In this document: positions 1 to 12,096 of the stretch, piece after piece | Layout: each line of letters begins with the position of its first letter | How positions within the stretch are numbered: the first letter of the stretch is position 1 | Origin: Oikopleura dioica | Lineage: Eukaryota > Chordata > Appendicularia > Copelata > Oikopleuridae | Length of the DNA: 64,000 bases | Reading direction: 5' to 3' | Assembly: GCA_907165135.1 (NCBI GenBank) | Contig: OU015566.1 | Location: 13,748,157-13,812,156 of the forward strand | Translations under genes and position numbers: made by a program | The notes under the pieces: generated by a model | The model's database searches: none | Told to the model about the DNA's origin: nothing | What the model saw: only the letters and a program-made list of their open reading frames with translations

Positions 1-1172
1 GAAAGAAAATTACTTTCGACGATTCTGATTGACGCGTTTTTTTAATTAATTGCTAATTATATTTGGACTGAAAATGAAATACAAAGCTCTGGCCCTCGAA
101 GCCAACTCATATTTTCGAGCTTGAAGAATCGAATTGGTTCCCAAGGACGAAAATATTTTCAAGATACAGATTTTTCTCATTCATAAAATCGAAGGTACAG
201 TGCTTTAAACTCCCATTCTGGGAGATGCCAGACGAGTTCGTCGACGATTCTGAGCTTCAAAAACACCATGAGATATTTTCGTGAGAATCTACCGTACATC
301 ACGCATTCTTCTAGTGCTGTTCATGCTCCGATCTTGAAAACAATGATTTCATTCCGTTGTTATTAAACTTGACCGGGAGGCAGAGTGAGTGATCTTCCAT
401 GCTCTCAAGCTGCTCTGAAAGACAGTCAGCATGTCCCAATTCTGCTAGTCCTCTCAGTCTCTCAGACGATGGTCTTCTCTCGCTTCACTTTTTAGCTCAT
501 TTTATGCTCGGGAATATTCATATTCACCCTCCATCATGGGATTTTCCACAATTTTCCAACTGGAAAGCTCTGTCTCTGAGTCCTATCTCCTCAAGCGTAT
601 CACTCCGTCTCTCAGACAGCCCTACTTTAGAGCTTCAAAAAGGGTTGTTTGTAGGGTCATCTGAGGTCGCTGCGGTCAGGCAAAGAGGGTCAACTACATC
701 TGGCATGGTAATGCCACTAGCATCGGGCGACATTTTGTTGTGTCTTGCGTCTTATCGTCCGTCTTGACTCTCGGTCTGTCAGGCATTCCCCTTCCTGATT
801 GGCTTGTCTCTGCGAAGGTCGTCCCATCGAACTCGCAAATATGAGGGCGGACACAATCGTCCTCCGTTTTCATCGTAGAACCATCGCCAAAACAGAACCA
901 GATCGAGAGCAGCTCCGTTTCAGACATTTCCAGCGAGAGAACGAGCTCCAGACATTTGAAAAAGCAGCTCAACTAAGCCGCGGCGGGGACCAACCACCAG
1001 AAGCGCGGTTATTTTGGTGAGTTGTCGAAAAATGAGAAAAAGAGTCGGGAATTGTGACTTTGAAACCGCTGATGTAGACAGTTTCTCGTCGCCCAGACAG
1101 GATGTGAGGCCACCTTCTGACAGACATTTTAGCTAATTACCATCGACTGACTGTAATTTACACGAATCGAGC
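1..1172. other. Upstream region, no gene recognised
   Basis: Several short open frames exist on both strands between about 400 and 1020, but none shows a recognisable domain or a consistent splice pattern. The stretch lies directly upstream of the forkhead gene and probably contains its promoter. Confidence 0.4.
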
Positions 1173-3344
1173 ATGGATATCGGCGATGTTCCCAATCACA
1201 ACATTGAATTCATGTCCGACCAGGACGATATAGGAATCGGTTATGGAGATATTCAAGAAAAACGATAGCTTACGTAATAGTTAAAAAAGCTAGCCAGGCA
1301 TAGCGCGGTATTTTTAAGCAAAACGCTCAATTTCAATTGTAAATTAAGCAATCTTTGGAGTTCAGTTTTTGAATTTTTTTCGTAATGAATAAATTTATGA
1401 AATTTTTTTCCAAAGAAATAGCTTTATGATGATTATAGCGTTCGAATTATTTTACTAGCAATAGTAATTAATTTCCCGTCTTCTGACCCATCAAAAAAGT
1501 CCTCCATGAAGCACCAACTGATTTGTTCGACTTTTCGAACCCGGACCCGTTTGTGGTCTTTGGTCAAAGCAGACCGGTCCGGGTCCAGTCCGCGGAAGTC
1601 GAGCAGCCAACTTCGACAATGCTTGACGATAGTTTCACGACTTTGGAGGAGAATCCTCGGCTACGCTCGCGCAGGTACACCGTCCCTTCATGGTACGCGT
1701 TTGTTTTTCCTCATTTTTCGTTTGAAAAATGAATAAAGAGATTAAACCCAAAATCATCCGGGTCTTTAGCCAGACGATACCGCAGCATCAGACTGGCAGA
1801 AATCCTATTCGCATGGCTTCTTCATCCTCTGCTCCTGATGGCCCTTTGCCAACCCTTCACGAAAATGACAATCATTCAAATACCGAAAATAGACAGCGTC
1901 ACAGATACCTACCTTACATTCCGAGAAATGGAAGACGCGAACGAAAAGGTTAGTCCAATTTGTCCGATAGACTCTTGCGCTTGAGAATCTGAAGCTTGAT
2001 GTGAGTCTAGCTCGGAAAGATGATTTTGTTTTTGAACATTCTTCAGGTGGAAATGCCTCGCCTGGGACAATCAACGGAGTGCATCATACTTACCAAGAAC
2101 TCATCGTAATCGCCATCACTCAAAGTCCGAATCGCTGCTTGACCCTTGCCGGGATTTATCAATGGATGCTTGAGTAAGTCCCTCACCCATCTTCTTCCTC
2201 TTATTTTGCTCTAGAAATGTTCGGGAGTTCCAGCCAAACAGTACGACAGGACCGGCAATGAACTCCTGGAAAAATTCCATCAGGTACACTTTTCTTCAGA
2301 AAAACCTCTTCCTATCATTTATCCTATCAAAGGCATAATTTATCGCTCCACAAATGCTTCCAAAAACGAACGAACACACAGCCAGGAGAAAGCAGCCTCT
2401 GGGTTTACGTCCCCGACGAGCCAATGTGCAACCAGCAAGGTAAGTCCTCGGTGTTTTTGGTGTGCCTCTATCAATGCTTGTAACAATAGCTATGTATACA
2501 GATATCCGACCCAATTTCAACAACAACTTCGCTTCCGGAACAGTTTTGCCGACCCAGTCATTGCAGCGGCGAGAATCGCAAAGTAGCCAGATCAAAGTGG
2601 CGCCGAATTTCATCTATTCTCAGGACAAGAACTTGGAAAACATCGCTCAAGTCGTGTCAGAGGTACATTTCTCATTTCACCCCTTTTTCTATTCATCCCT
2701 TTTTTCAGTCGGATGCATCGATCAGAACAGACGAAAGCGTCGTGCTTCGCAAGTACCATATGCTCAACAACATAATCAGCACTGCAACGAAAGGTAGAAT
2801 TAATCACCCTCCATCATCATCAATATAACTCTCAATTCTAGCGCAAAACTCGCAAAAGAAGAAAAAAGAAATTCCTCCACCAGACCGCGAGCTTCCTGAA
2901 ATCTGGTAAGACCACCACCTTCAACCCTCTCTAACTCCCTTTTTTCTAGCGTCAACGGCAACTCGATTCCATACTCTGATGCTCCACCAAAGAAAAACAA
3001 GGGAAAAGCAACTTGCAATTGCCAAGCAATCAATAAGGAAAACAGGCCCGGCGGCGTCAACTTTCCAGGTATAGTACTGCTCATCATTTTTGTCGCATAA
3101 GTAAGCTGCCCCAGTTGCAAGTGTTTCAAAACTTCAGGCTTTGTGTGGTGCTTTTAACTGTCTCCCAACCTGTTTATCTTTAGAAATGCAGCCCGGCGAG
3201 ATCAGCCCTATTTCCTCCGGGAGAGATTCTCCCGCAAGTCCTCCCAGCACCGCTGATCTCCAGCACATGTCGCCCTTCATTGTCGATTTTCCCTTCTCCG
3301 AAAACTATTTATCCGACGTCCAATCTCTCCAGATATGTCCCTAG
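1173..3344 (+). CDS. foxo: FoxO-like forkhead transcription factor
   Basis: DNA-binding factor of the insulin/PI3K-AKT pathway. Hand-spliced exons keep one frame throughout (about 443 aa): 1173-1239, 1500-1692, 1770-1948, 2047-2173, 2215-2283, 2333-2439, 2502-2662, 2709-2793, 2842-2905, 2950-3068, 3184-3344. The forkhead domain is clear: YQELIVIAI, LTLAGIYQWMLENV, then SWKNSIRHNLSLHKCF, with the recognition helix split by the 2284-2332 intron. N-terminal to it lies RSRRYT, an RxRxxT motif placed like the first AKT site of FoxO proteins. The C-terminus carries ENYLSDVQSL, resembling the FoxO transactivation end. The second AKT site normally just after the forkhead is not visible. The first exon (MDIGDVPNHN...) is joined by phase only and is the least certain part. 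FoxO is preferred over other Fox classes because of the AKT motif and C-terminus; this is inference. Confidence 0.8.
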
Positions 3345-4117
3345 AACTCCATCATCTTCTACTCAAAAACTTCTAAAAAGGTTCAAAAATGGTAAAAATC
3401 AAAACTTCTTGAAGCAAAAAACCGGTGCCATTTACAATTCAAACTCATTTACAATCATCTCCTTCAGCAATCAACTCCCCTTAACCCATTCATGCATAAT
3501 CGCCAATATTTTGGCGAATCAAATTTTGCAAAAAAATTGAGCAGATAGCATTTTTCTGATTCAAAAACCATCATTTTTGAGCCAAAAGCTTGATTTGCCA
3601 AAATATTGGTCACAATGCGCTGATGGGTTAAAATCTCTGCAATATCTGTTCTTCAATAACACACAAAAACGCTACAAAGCAAAATTTTCTTTTACTAATT
3701 TCAAAAAGATAAAACGATGAGAAAATAATCTTCAATCGCCAAACCGCGAGTCTATTCTATAAAATGCGCTAAAAGCTCATTGAAAATATGTATTCTACTT
3801 TCCTTCAGCATCCCGATTAATTCTTTCCCCTTTGTTTCTCCCATCTCTCTTTTTGTACTTTTGTTTTATTGAATGTTTAACTGTATATTTTAGTCATTAT
3901 CCCTAAAAGCTATTTTACTCCTATGAGATGTTCGACCCTACTTTTCCAAAAAATAAAAATCGTAACCCTGAGCGTTCTATTCTCTTCTATTCTCATATCA
4001 AACTGAATGTCTTCTTAAAAACAAAATAAATGAAGCAAAGTTGAGACAACTGGATTTACTGTTAATTATATAATTTATTCGACGCTTTTGAAAACTCTTG
4101 ACTACAGTTACCAGTAG
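3345..4117. other. 3' region of FoxO gene and convergent intergenic
   Basis: Holds poly(A) signals for the forkhead gene (AATAAA near 3952, and another near 4024) and a foldback repeat at 3481-3631. A minus-strand AATAAA near 4075-4080 serves the convergent gene that ends at 4118. No further coding sequence seen. Confidence 0.5.
3481..3631. repeat. Foldback element with TTAACCC ends
   Basis: Begins TTAACCCATT and ends with the complementary AATGGGTTAA-like sequence. The inner arms (CCAATATTTTGG and CCAAAATATTGG) are also complementary. It belongs to a group of TTAACCC-ended foldbacks seen at four places in this window. Confidence 0.65.
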
Positions 4118-5355
4118 TCAAACAGAAATGTTGTACATGGCTCTCGATCTTCTCGGTGATTGTGGAGTTGAAATCGAGACTGAAAAAAATTGAAAACTGT
4201 AACAAACAATTTTATTTCTTTGTTCTTCTTTGTCGGTAGACATTTTTACTTAGTTAACATCTCGTAACAGAGTTTTCTTTTGTGTTAACATACCATTTCG
4301 TTACATTCCTTTCAACACATGTTTTCTTCGAGAAAATTCAAGTGAATGAAAGTTACTTTAGAATGTCTTCAATCAATGACTACCTATGGAAAAAAATGAC
4401 TTACTAGCGGCTAATCTTGACTTGAACTTCCTCAGCTGATCTCTTGAAAAGTCCCCTGGGTCGCCGTATTTGAGCCCACTTTCGACCCGGAAATCGTATC
4501 GCTTCTTCTTTTGCTCGATTCCGTAGTTTTCCAGCTTGTGCATGGCGAACAAACAGGCACAGACGACGAAGGTCATTGTTAATGGCAGCCAGAACCAGAC
4601 TAGAAAAAGAGCATCAAAGCATGATAGAATTTTTAACCCACCGATGTAAGTGGGGCCAGTGGCGCGGACGAAGTCAGGTCGCTCTTTGTTAGATCTGAAG
4701 ATGAAGTTGAAGTCGACATTGTGATTGTGACTGTAGTCTTCCTTGATTCCAATCACCACTTCGGTATATCCGGATAGTGTCGTTTCGTAGTGGAAAGGTT
4801 CTTTGAGGTTGAAAGATTTTGTCGTCGCGCTTGAAACTTGCTCTAGAAATTCCCTTTCCTAATGTTTCCTTCATCAGTCTACCTGTAACATCGATTCTCG
4901 CCCATGTTTTTTCAGTATCAAGGTCGACCGCTTCGGCAGAAATGATCGTTTTTCCCGCCGAAAAGCCCCAGAGTGAGAACTTGCACCAACCCTGATTGCT
5001 TTTCTGAGGAAGGTGAATTGCGTCCATTGAAAATTCATAAAGAAGATCATCCTCGCTGGACTCATCAAGAGGAAGAATTCGCCTTCTCATAAGAACATTC
5101 TCCATCGGACATTGAATTTGATGGTTGAACTTGACTCTTCGGTAACCGGAAACTGCGAAAATTGTCCCTATAAGCCCTAGAACCATGTAAAAAAAAGCTG
5201 ATTCCCTTCAAAATTAGACCGAATAAGATGATGTTCCTTTTAGTCTTCCACTTTTCACTGGCAGTTTTGCTATCTTCTTCTGAAACTTGATTGATGCGAC
5301 TTGAATTTCGACTCGAATTTCTTGAAACTTCACATATAGATTCGTCTGGCTTCAT
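4118..5355 (-). CDS. Two-pass membrane protein of unknown function
   Basis: Not recognised. Five exons join in a consistent phase: 5355-5220, 5176-4883, about 4844-4642, 4599-4405, 4179-4118, giving about 296 aa. A polar, Ser-rich N-terminus (about 40 residues) is followed by a membrane segment created across the first intron (NIILFGLIGTIFAVSGY). Next comes a roughly 170-residue domain with predicted beta character, then a second hydrophobic segment (VWFWLPLTMTFVVCACLFAM) and a basic cytosolic tail ending in SPRRSRAMYNISV. Both ends are probably on the same side of the membrane with the middle domain outside; that topology is inferred from charge. If the 4404-4180 intron is not used, the protein ends at a TGA at 4373 instead. 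Confidence 0.6.
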
Positions 5356-6186
5356 CTATTCTTGGAATAAACTGACAAATGACTGTATTAAACAACCTTT
5401 CTTGAGTTCACCGTTCTAGAGAAGGTCACTTACTTTTAAATCCAAGGTCAACTTTGTTCGAAAGTTCGAATTTTGAGACTTTTTAGAGCCTTCTTTAGTA
5501 AGTGAAAACTGAAGATTAGGCGAGATTCTTATGGTTTTATATTTGGAATAAATATCTATATTCTCGAAAAACAGGTTTTCAAAGAGAGAGAGACTCCCTC
5601 TGCACCGCTTTTTGATCCTTTCCCGGAGCCACTCGAAGCGGGCCAAAGTGTCCAGCAATTGATTAATCTGTGTTTAACTGGTTTATAATGCTTGGCCAGC
5701 CCATTTTGCTTCAAAAAGCGGCCGCCCGCCACTGGGAATGATACCAATTACACAACTAATAATGCAATAAACAAAAGGGATGAAAGGAGAAGCAATTATT
5801 TCCATCTAATCCGCAAATTGACACAACCTTTGCTCGCCAAACGTTCCATCGAAATTAACCTATTCGGCCGCAGGAGCAATTTTAGTGCTCAAATGGAACT
5901 TATGCTCGTTGAAAAGCCGCTAGCGGCTTTTTCGAACCAAAAAATTTTTGAAAAAAAAAAATTATTGATAAAATTTTTTGTTGCTCTCTTCCTTGATTTC
6001 TTGCGAAAAAATGAGGCTGATTGAGGTTTTTTCTTTTTGAATAATTTATTTTTGGCAGGTGGTAAAAGCGTTTTTTGACTTTTCTAACATTTTTCACTTT
6101 TTGGAATGGTCAAATATATACAAAGGGATTTTTTTTAAACAGGCTCTTAAAAGTCAGGATGGAAGAAATTGCAAGAATTTTGATTA
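5356..6186. other. Intergenic, short palindromes only
   Basis: AT-rich. Contains a perfect palindrome AAAAGCCGCTAGCGGCTTTT around 5914-5933. Open frames here lack domains or plausible splice structure. The 3' end of the homeobox gene abuts it. Confidence 0.4.
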
Positions 6187-6903
6187 TCAGTGGGCGGTGG
6201 TGTCGGATTCGGTGTCGGACGATTCGGATCGCTCCTCGGTGCTCTCGTTTTGGATTTTCTTTTGCTTTCGGCTCTTGATGCGGCGGTTTTGGAACCAGAC
6301 TTTCACTTGCGTTTCGGAGAGGTCGAGGTCTTTGGCGAGTTCGACGCGGTCGGAGCCGACCATGTACTGGCTCTTGCTGAATTCAACTTCCAGCCGGTCG
6401 ATTTGGCTTTGAGTGAAGATTGTTCGGACGCGCTTTGGTCGAGTGTCAAGTGGAGGAGATGTTTCTTGCTGAAGAGCGGCGTGGTGGTGGTGCTGGGCGA
6501 GGAGAGCTTGTTGGGCGTAGAGAGCATGGAGGTTTGGAGCGTAGTAGGGAGCGACTGGGAGTTGAGGAGCCATCTGATGGACGGGAGCGAGGGGGATCTG
6601 GATCTTTGGGATGTTGTGGACTGGAGAAATTGAGCCAGCAGAAGGAGGAGTTGCTGGAGGAGAAGGCTTTTCGTCTGGAGTCAAAATGTCAGCCATCGAA
6701 AAGCCGGTCTTTTTCTTCTGCGGTGGGGTGATCGTCTCAGAAGCTTCAGTTTTGATTCCGACGGTGATTGGTGGAGGAGAGAGGGATGGCTTCTGCTCTT
6801 CGTGAATCTCTGATTTTTGCTGGAGCTTCTGGTGGAGAATGCTCTTGGCGTAAAGCTGCTGGTACTGGATGAATTGGGTGTAGTTGGCGAGGAGGTTTTC
6901 CAT
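6187..6903 (-). CDS. noto: Not/Noto-class homeobox transcription factor
   Basis: Single-exon ORF of 238 aa. The homeodomain starts at [16 protein letters not shown], about residue 158, and contains [14 protein letters not shown] and the recognition helix [19 protein letters not shown]. The combination VRT-F, YMVG-DRV-LA and KVWFQNRR is typical of the Not (flh/Noto) class, which acts in notochord specification in chordates. A GFSMADIL segment about residue 67 fits an EH1-type Groucho co-repressor motif. The middle is Pro/His rich and the tail is acidic and Ser rich. Vertebrate Noto genes have introns, so the uninterrupted ORF is noteworthy. Start chosen at the first ATG, about 100 bp below a TATA box. 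Confidence 0.9.
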   Translation of the reverse strand: MENLLANYTQFIQYQQLYAKSILHQKLQQKSEIHEEQKPSLSPPPITVGIKTEASETITPPQKKKTGFSMADILTPDEKPSPPATPPSAGSISPVHNIPKIQIPLAPVHQMAPQLPVAPYYAPNLHALYAQQALLAQHHHHAALQQETSPPLDTRPKRVRTIFTQSQIDRLEVEFSKSQYMVGSDRVELAKDLDLSETQVKVWFQNRRIKSRKQKKIQNESTEERSESSDTESDTTAH

Positions 6904-7002
6904 CTTTTTCTTTTTTTTCTTTTTTGGTTATCTGAGTTTTGATAAGAAAAATTTTTGTGATTTGTGATTTGGTTGATATGGGATTCTCCGCTGCTGGGGG
7001 CA

Positions 7003-7009
7003 TTTTATA
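7003..7009 (-). promoter_or_regulatory. TATA box of the Not homeobox gene
   Basis: On the minus strand the sequence reads CATATAAAATG, a TATAAA match about 100 bp upstream of the homeobox start codon and next to a GC-rich stretch. Confidence 0.55.
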
Positions 7010-8275
7010 TGGGGCGGGAACAGCGCCACCGATCGAGGCTGGAGCAGAGGGACCTAGTGCGCCGCGGAGAGGACTAGTAGGACCGAGGACTAGCGCTCGT
7101 GTCCGGCTGGCCGCGCGCAGGCGAGATGCTTATCAAGATGGTGATTAATTAAATTTAAGTGCTAATGGGGAGTGATTTTCAGATTGGAGCCAGCTGTCTT
7201 CTCGGATCAAGATATCCAAACGGCCTAATTAGTAAAAAAAACCGAATATGTTTTAATTTAATTGGATAGTTAAGGATTTGCCTTAGTATCGACCTGCCAA
7301 GTCACGTGATTAATATATGATGATATAGCAGTGATCGATCAACGATTCAATTTGTCAATTTACTTAGAAATTATAATATGTTACATGTCAGCCAAAAATC
7401 AATTAGCCAAACAGATGAAAAACTAATCGAGCGCGAAAATTCGGCACTTACGGCACTTACAAGCAAAACTGTTCAACACTTGCCAAAAACGGACATTTGA
7501 ATTAGCGCTCGAAAGTGGCCCATCCGGTGGCAGAAACTGGTAAATTGATAGGCCGCGAAATTGGAAATGCAGAAAGTGGATTTAATTGAGAGGGGCAATT
7601 TTGGAAATATTGATATTTTGAAAGGTGCATTCGTGCATTTTTAGCTGAAGGAGCAATTCCAGAGGCTGTTTCCGTTTTTGAGCCGAAAGGAGCGGAATTC
7701 TGACTCGTCGATTTTCGGCTAGAAAAGAGCTTATTTTGAGTCGAAAACAGCGGAATTCTGAATCGCAAAATTTCGGCTCGAAAAGGGCGAATTTTGAGTC
7801 GAAAAGCTAAAAAAGGGATAATCATCAATGAAGAGCTCAAAATTCTTTCAATTCTAGTGTAAAATTAGCGAGTCGCTAATAAACCCATTTTAGTGAGAAA
7901 AACAACGGAATTGATAACCGATTTATCAAAAGCGAGATAGAAAAATATATAAAAAAGAAAGTCAAGCAATTTAGTTCAAGAAATAATTATCCTATCTTTC
8001 TGAGCTTCTTTTATGTCTCAAGAAAGATTATCTTTGGATAAGCTGTTTCTGCTCAAGATACATTTTGTTTCAATCTTTGGGAAGAGCTTGCTAAATAGGC
8101 TGCGGAAGTGGCTAAGAGGATTATAATAAGTTTTCTGGGTCATAAACACATCTAAATTGACCTGTATTAGGACCCTTGACATGTCACAATATTTCCTCAA
8201 TTTAGGTACCTACAAATTACACAAGGTACTTATTATAAGACCAGCTAGACTAAACATGTGATAATCTACAGGATT

Positions 8276-8464
8276 AGCTTACTGTAAAAGGTCTGCGCTC
8301 CTATTGGCTCATTTTCTAGCGAGAGAAAGAATTAAGGGATGATCTTAAAATAAGCATTTTCTGTAGAAAAAAACTCTTACAGAAAATGATCATTTTAAGA
8401 CCACCCTGAATCCTCTCAAAACCTAAAAAATTAGCCAATAGGAGCTCAAGCCTTACAGTAAGCC
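8276..8464. repeat. Foldback (MITE-like) element, about 190 bp
   Basis: The left end (CTTACTGTAA ... CTCCTATTGGCT) is complementary to the right end (AGCCAATAGGAG ... TTACAGTAAG). The centre is also partly self-complementary (AGAAAATGATCATTTTAAGA region). Confidence 0.7.
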
Positions 8465-9205
8465 CTAACTGTATATAATATAAAATTGAGGTCTGAGCCT
8501 GCTCTAGAAATTGCAATCTTATCAGCTCATCTGCCAATTAGTACTAATCCCTAATATACGTTCAACCCTTTTTTTCGATGTTATCACGTGACCCTCTCCA
8601 TAATCCGTTCCGGGTTATTAAAAAATTACGAATTTGTCTCCTTGCAGACGGCCTGGATTCAAAATTGCCCGTCACGGACTCATACGCTTTATTATAAACA
8701 GGGAATTTTTAGGTACGAAAAAGCTCGCGCAGCTGCCGAATTCTTGCGGATTATAGCTCCGGATACAAATTTCTGAAATTGATGATGGGTGTAAAAAAAC
8801 GGGAGTTGTTTACGTTGCGCGTTTATATGGCCACGGCCGGAAACTTAGCATCAGCCCGGGACTCTGGGCCATAAAGCTATAACTTATAGCCTATAAGGGG
8901 AGCTGGGCTCTAATCAAATCTAGCACGTCATTAATTTAGGATCATTAATTGGCAGATGGGTATGTATTGAGGGGCGATTGGGGGGAGCAGATGGGTGATA
9001 AAATTGTATTCCAGGTAGACTAAATTGATAGATTATTGACTACTTGCTGCCTGTATCTTATTTTACGAATGATGGGTTAGTCCCTTAGGGGTACCCCTTA
9101 ATTTTTAGCCCATAATTCGCGTCATAACATTAAGCGAAAAATTTACAGACATAGTTTTGAAAATATACGGTATTCAGTTTGCTTTTCAGAGAAAATAATA
9201 TCACA

Positions 9206-9220
9206 GTGACACCCTTATTT
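9206..9220. repeat. Copy of dispersed motif GTGACACCCTTATTT
   Basis: One of about a dozen copies of GTGACACCCTTA(A/T)TT or its complement in the window. Confidence 0.5.
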
Positions 9221-9770
9221 TTTTACTAAAGGGAAATTCGAAGCTTATTGACAGCTTACATTCAGCGCAGGAAAATTTTGATTTGTTAATATCACTTTTT
9301 GTTAAAAAAATATTTTATAAGTCGAAAATTTATTAAAATATATTTATTGTTTTTGAATCCTTTGTTCTGGAATTTTTTTTACTAGAGAATTATCAGAGGC
9401 GATTTCCTGGTGAGCTTAGATGCATCAATCTTGCATGATCTATTCACTAGGTCGCTCGATCAACGGGCCGCGTTGCGGGTACTGTTTGATCCAACAGGCA
9501 TCCGTCTCGCCCAGAATGTCATGTCCTGCGGCGACATATTGCGTTGGGCACATCAAAGAGGAATTAAGACTAAATGCTTCGAGGAAGTGGGGAAAATCAG
9601 TTGTAGATGATGCATTATTGAGATGCTTTTTTTTTCAGACAAAAGATCACTTCAATCCGCATTCCGGAAATAAGGGGATTCACTAAGTGCGAATAAAATG
9701 TCCTGGAGCTCTTTTCTTCGGAAAATTCTTTCAGTAAGTCAAAAAACGGGCTTATTTTTGCAAAGATTTA

Positions 9771-9960
9771 ACATTGTGACACCCTTATTTTCTTTGAGAG
9801 ATATCGCTAAAAAGTTAAAATAAGGGTGTCTCTTTGTTAAATATAAGTTTTTCTTAGTTGATTTAACACAGTGACGCCCTTATTTTATCTCGACAGAGCA
9901 AAGCTTTAGCTATATTTTCGTCTGTAAAAAGTTAAAATAAGGGTGTCTCTTTGTTAAAAA
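9771..9960. repeat. Two tandem miniature inverted repeats
   Basis: Two successive hairpin units, about 9771-9840 and 9861-9960. Each begins with AACA..GTGAC(A/G)CCCTTATTTT and ends with AAAATAAGGGTGTCTCTTTGTT, so each unit is a short inverted repeat of the same dispersed motif. Confidence 0.7.
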
Positions 9961-10572
9961 TAAGCCATTCTTGATGGATTGACTACTAGTTGATTATCGT
10001 TTTTTATATAAGATTTATTCTTTTCATCCTCGAAAAACACATGTTCTTTTGATTGATTTCGTGCCGCATCTTGGCAATTAAAAATTGTAATTATTTTAAT
10101 TGAAGTAAATTAAAATTATCCTTCTTAATTCATCTCGTCCGGGTTGGAGGTTCATTTGTGATCAAGCTGCTTTTTAGCCATTCAAATTTGCATTCTACTG
10201 AAGAACTTCTGTTTCCTTCCCATTTTTGTTCCTCGCCGCGTAAATTTGGTAAAAAACGCGCCTTAGGGTTTTTTATTTTATTTGCGATCGGTCATCTCCC
10301 CGCTTTCGTCTTGCCCTGGTGCCCTAATACATTACGCCCGGGAGGCAAATAGAAGATGAGGCAAGGGGGATTCTTGTCATTTTGGGTTTATGGGGCGCAT
10401 TATGGAAGGTAAATTAGGTCTTACAAGCTTGTAAATAACGCTCCACTCCCTTAACGGCCGCAATGATCAAAACAAGAACTCGTGACCTTCTTCTACTGTC
10501 ACTGCTCGTTACTGTCACGTGCCAGATTTATTGCCAAATAGTACAGTTCTGAGCAGTCAAACTTTGATTACT

Positions 10573-10919
10573 TTAAGGACCCCCCCCCCGTCAACAATTT
10601 TCCTCGAAAAATCGAAAATTTCAAAAAAGCCATATTTTGGCTTCTTAGCGTGCCTGAAAGTTAAATTTATCTTTAAAACTTGTTCGGATCACTTTTTGAC
10701 CAATAAAAATCTGAAATTCTAGCAAAATTGGGACTTTATCGTCATTTTTCGTCAAAAAGTCCTATTTTCAAACGCGATTTTGAGGGCCTTAGAGTTGAGA
10801 TAGACCCCCAAAAAATGTAGCCTCAAAATCGTTTTTTGACCTGTAGAATCGATTTCCGGGGTCAGAATTCTGAATTTCCGAAAATAGATTTTTCGAAAAT
10901 TGTTGACGGGGGTCCTTAA
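10573..10919. repeat. Terminal-inverted-repeat element, about 350 bp
   Basis: Starts AAGGACCCCC..GTCAACAATTTTC and ends with the reverse complement GAAAATTGTTGACGGGGGTCCTT. No coding capacity seen. Looks like a non-autonomous DNA transposon. Confidence 0.75.
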
Positions 10920-11457
10920 TTGTGATTGGAATAATAAAACTGAGTTGTTAAAGGTTCAAATTAAATGTTATTATTTCTTAATTTAGCACTACAATTATCT
11001 GATCGCCTGAACTCAAATTTATTATCTTTGCCGATAATAAAACATTTTAGATTAGACAAAATTATTCCATTCCTATTATAATTGCCCCCTTTACTGTCTT
11101 TTTTTACCGATTTCGCCGTGAATAAACCCGTTTTTTTTGGAAAAATCTGATGATTTACGAGCCTAATTTTCCCCCAAATCAAGGTCATCTGCTTGTTGGT
11201 AGCTGAAAAAACGTATATTTTGGATTTACTCCCGCGTGATACGAGTCAGTGTCAAGCACATTTGCAAAGTCTGATTGCAACAAATCTGAAATGCAAACAG
11301 CGTAAATTTCAAACGGCGGGTGCTTTTACCATGAAAGCGCCCTGCTTAGGCTCCTTGTGTCAACAACTGAATATCGTGTTCTTCAATTTTCTCAAGGGCG
11401 AAATTTTCTACAGAAGTTTTTAGTCAAAATTTTGGTCAAAAAAAAAGTCGACTTTCT

Positions 11458-11603
11458 TTGCCCAAAATTGTCGATTAGATTATTGAAAAGGGGCCCTAAA
11501 TTGTCGATTTTCGAGTCGAAAAATTTGATGGTCATTTTTTGATCTAAAAATCGACAATTTTGGGCCCCTTTTCAAAAGGTTTATCGACAATTTGGGCCAA
11601 AAA
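11458..11603. repeat. Foldback element, about 145 bp
   Basis: The left arm (TTGAAAAGGGGCCCTAAATT, then GTCGATTTT) is complementary to the right arm (AAAATCGAC, then AATTTTGGGCCCCTTTTCAA). Outer arms CCCAAAATTGTCGAT and ATCGACAATTTGGG extend the pairing. Confidence 0.75.
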
Positions 11604-12096
11604 AGTCGCTGTTATGGATAAATATCGGAACGAAGCCTTTGGTTAGGAAATTTGCTGTGTGAACGGAAGCCGGTTAAATAGTCCAAAATGACTGGTAAAC
11701 GGATGCAGTGCTAAAAAACATGAATGAACATGCCTCGGTTTTGATCCGGGCGCTTGTAACCGGCTAAATCGCCCGTGTCACCTTCAGCTACTTTCATGTT
11801 TACTGAAGTGCGCGGCGCTCAACCTCCAACGTGACCGAGGAATGTTACAAATCACGGAAATCCGTTTCCGATCCACGAGTTTTATGGTCCTCTCCTTCCG
11901 GTCGCACGAGGAATTGAGTTTGACGCGCGCAAAAAGAGGGATGAAAAAGGGGTTTGTTTCTCTGTTTAGATAAACAGGATTCGAATCTCGGAAGCTGTGT
12001 TTTTTGGATAGATAAGCTGCTTTATACAATATCTACCTCTTGCTTGAATTCGAATAAAAAAATGGGTTTCAGCTATTTTTATTCACCCTCGAAGGT

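Larger units (their letters stand above)
7010..12096. other. Long intergenic region rich in foldback repeats
   Basis: About 5 kb without a convincing gene. It is AT-rich and contains several foldback or MITE-like repeats listed separately (8276-8464, 9206-9220, 9771-9960, 10573-10919, 11458-11603). A GC-rich island at 9410-9610 has open frames in two registers but no recognised domain. Confidence 0.5.

Noticed and set aside
399-1020. Short ORFs on both strands upstream of FoxO
   Set aside because: No domain and no consistent splice sites linking them to the forkhead gene.
6190-6731. Plus-strand ORFs across the homeobox gene
   Set aside because: Shadows of the minus-strand Not gene; Gly/Val/Glu-rich composition is the complement of its codons.
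11780-12030. GC-rich stretch with GATTCGAATC resembling a tRNA T-arm
   Set aside because: No acceptor, D-arm or anticodon stem can be folded around it.
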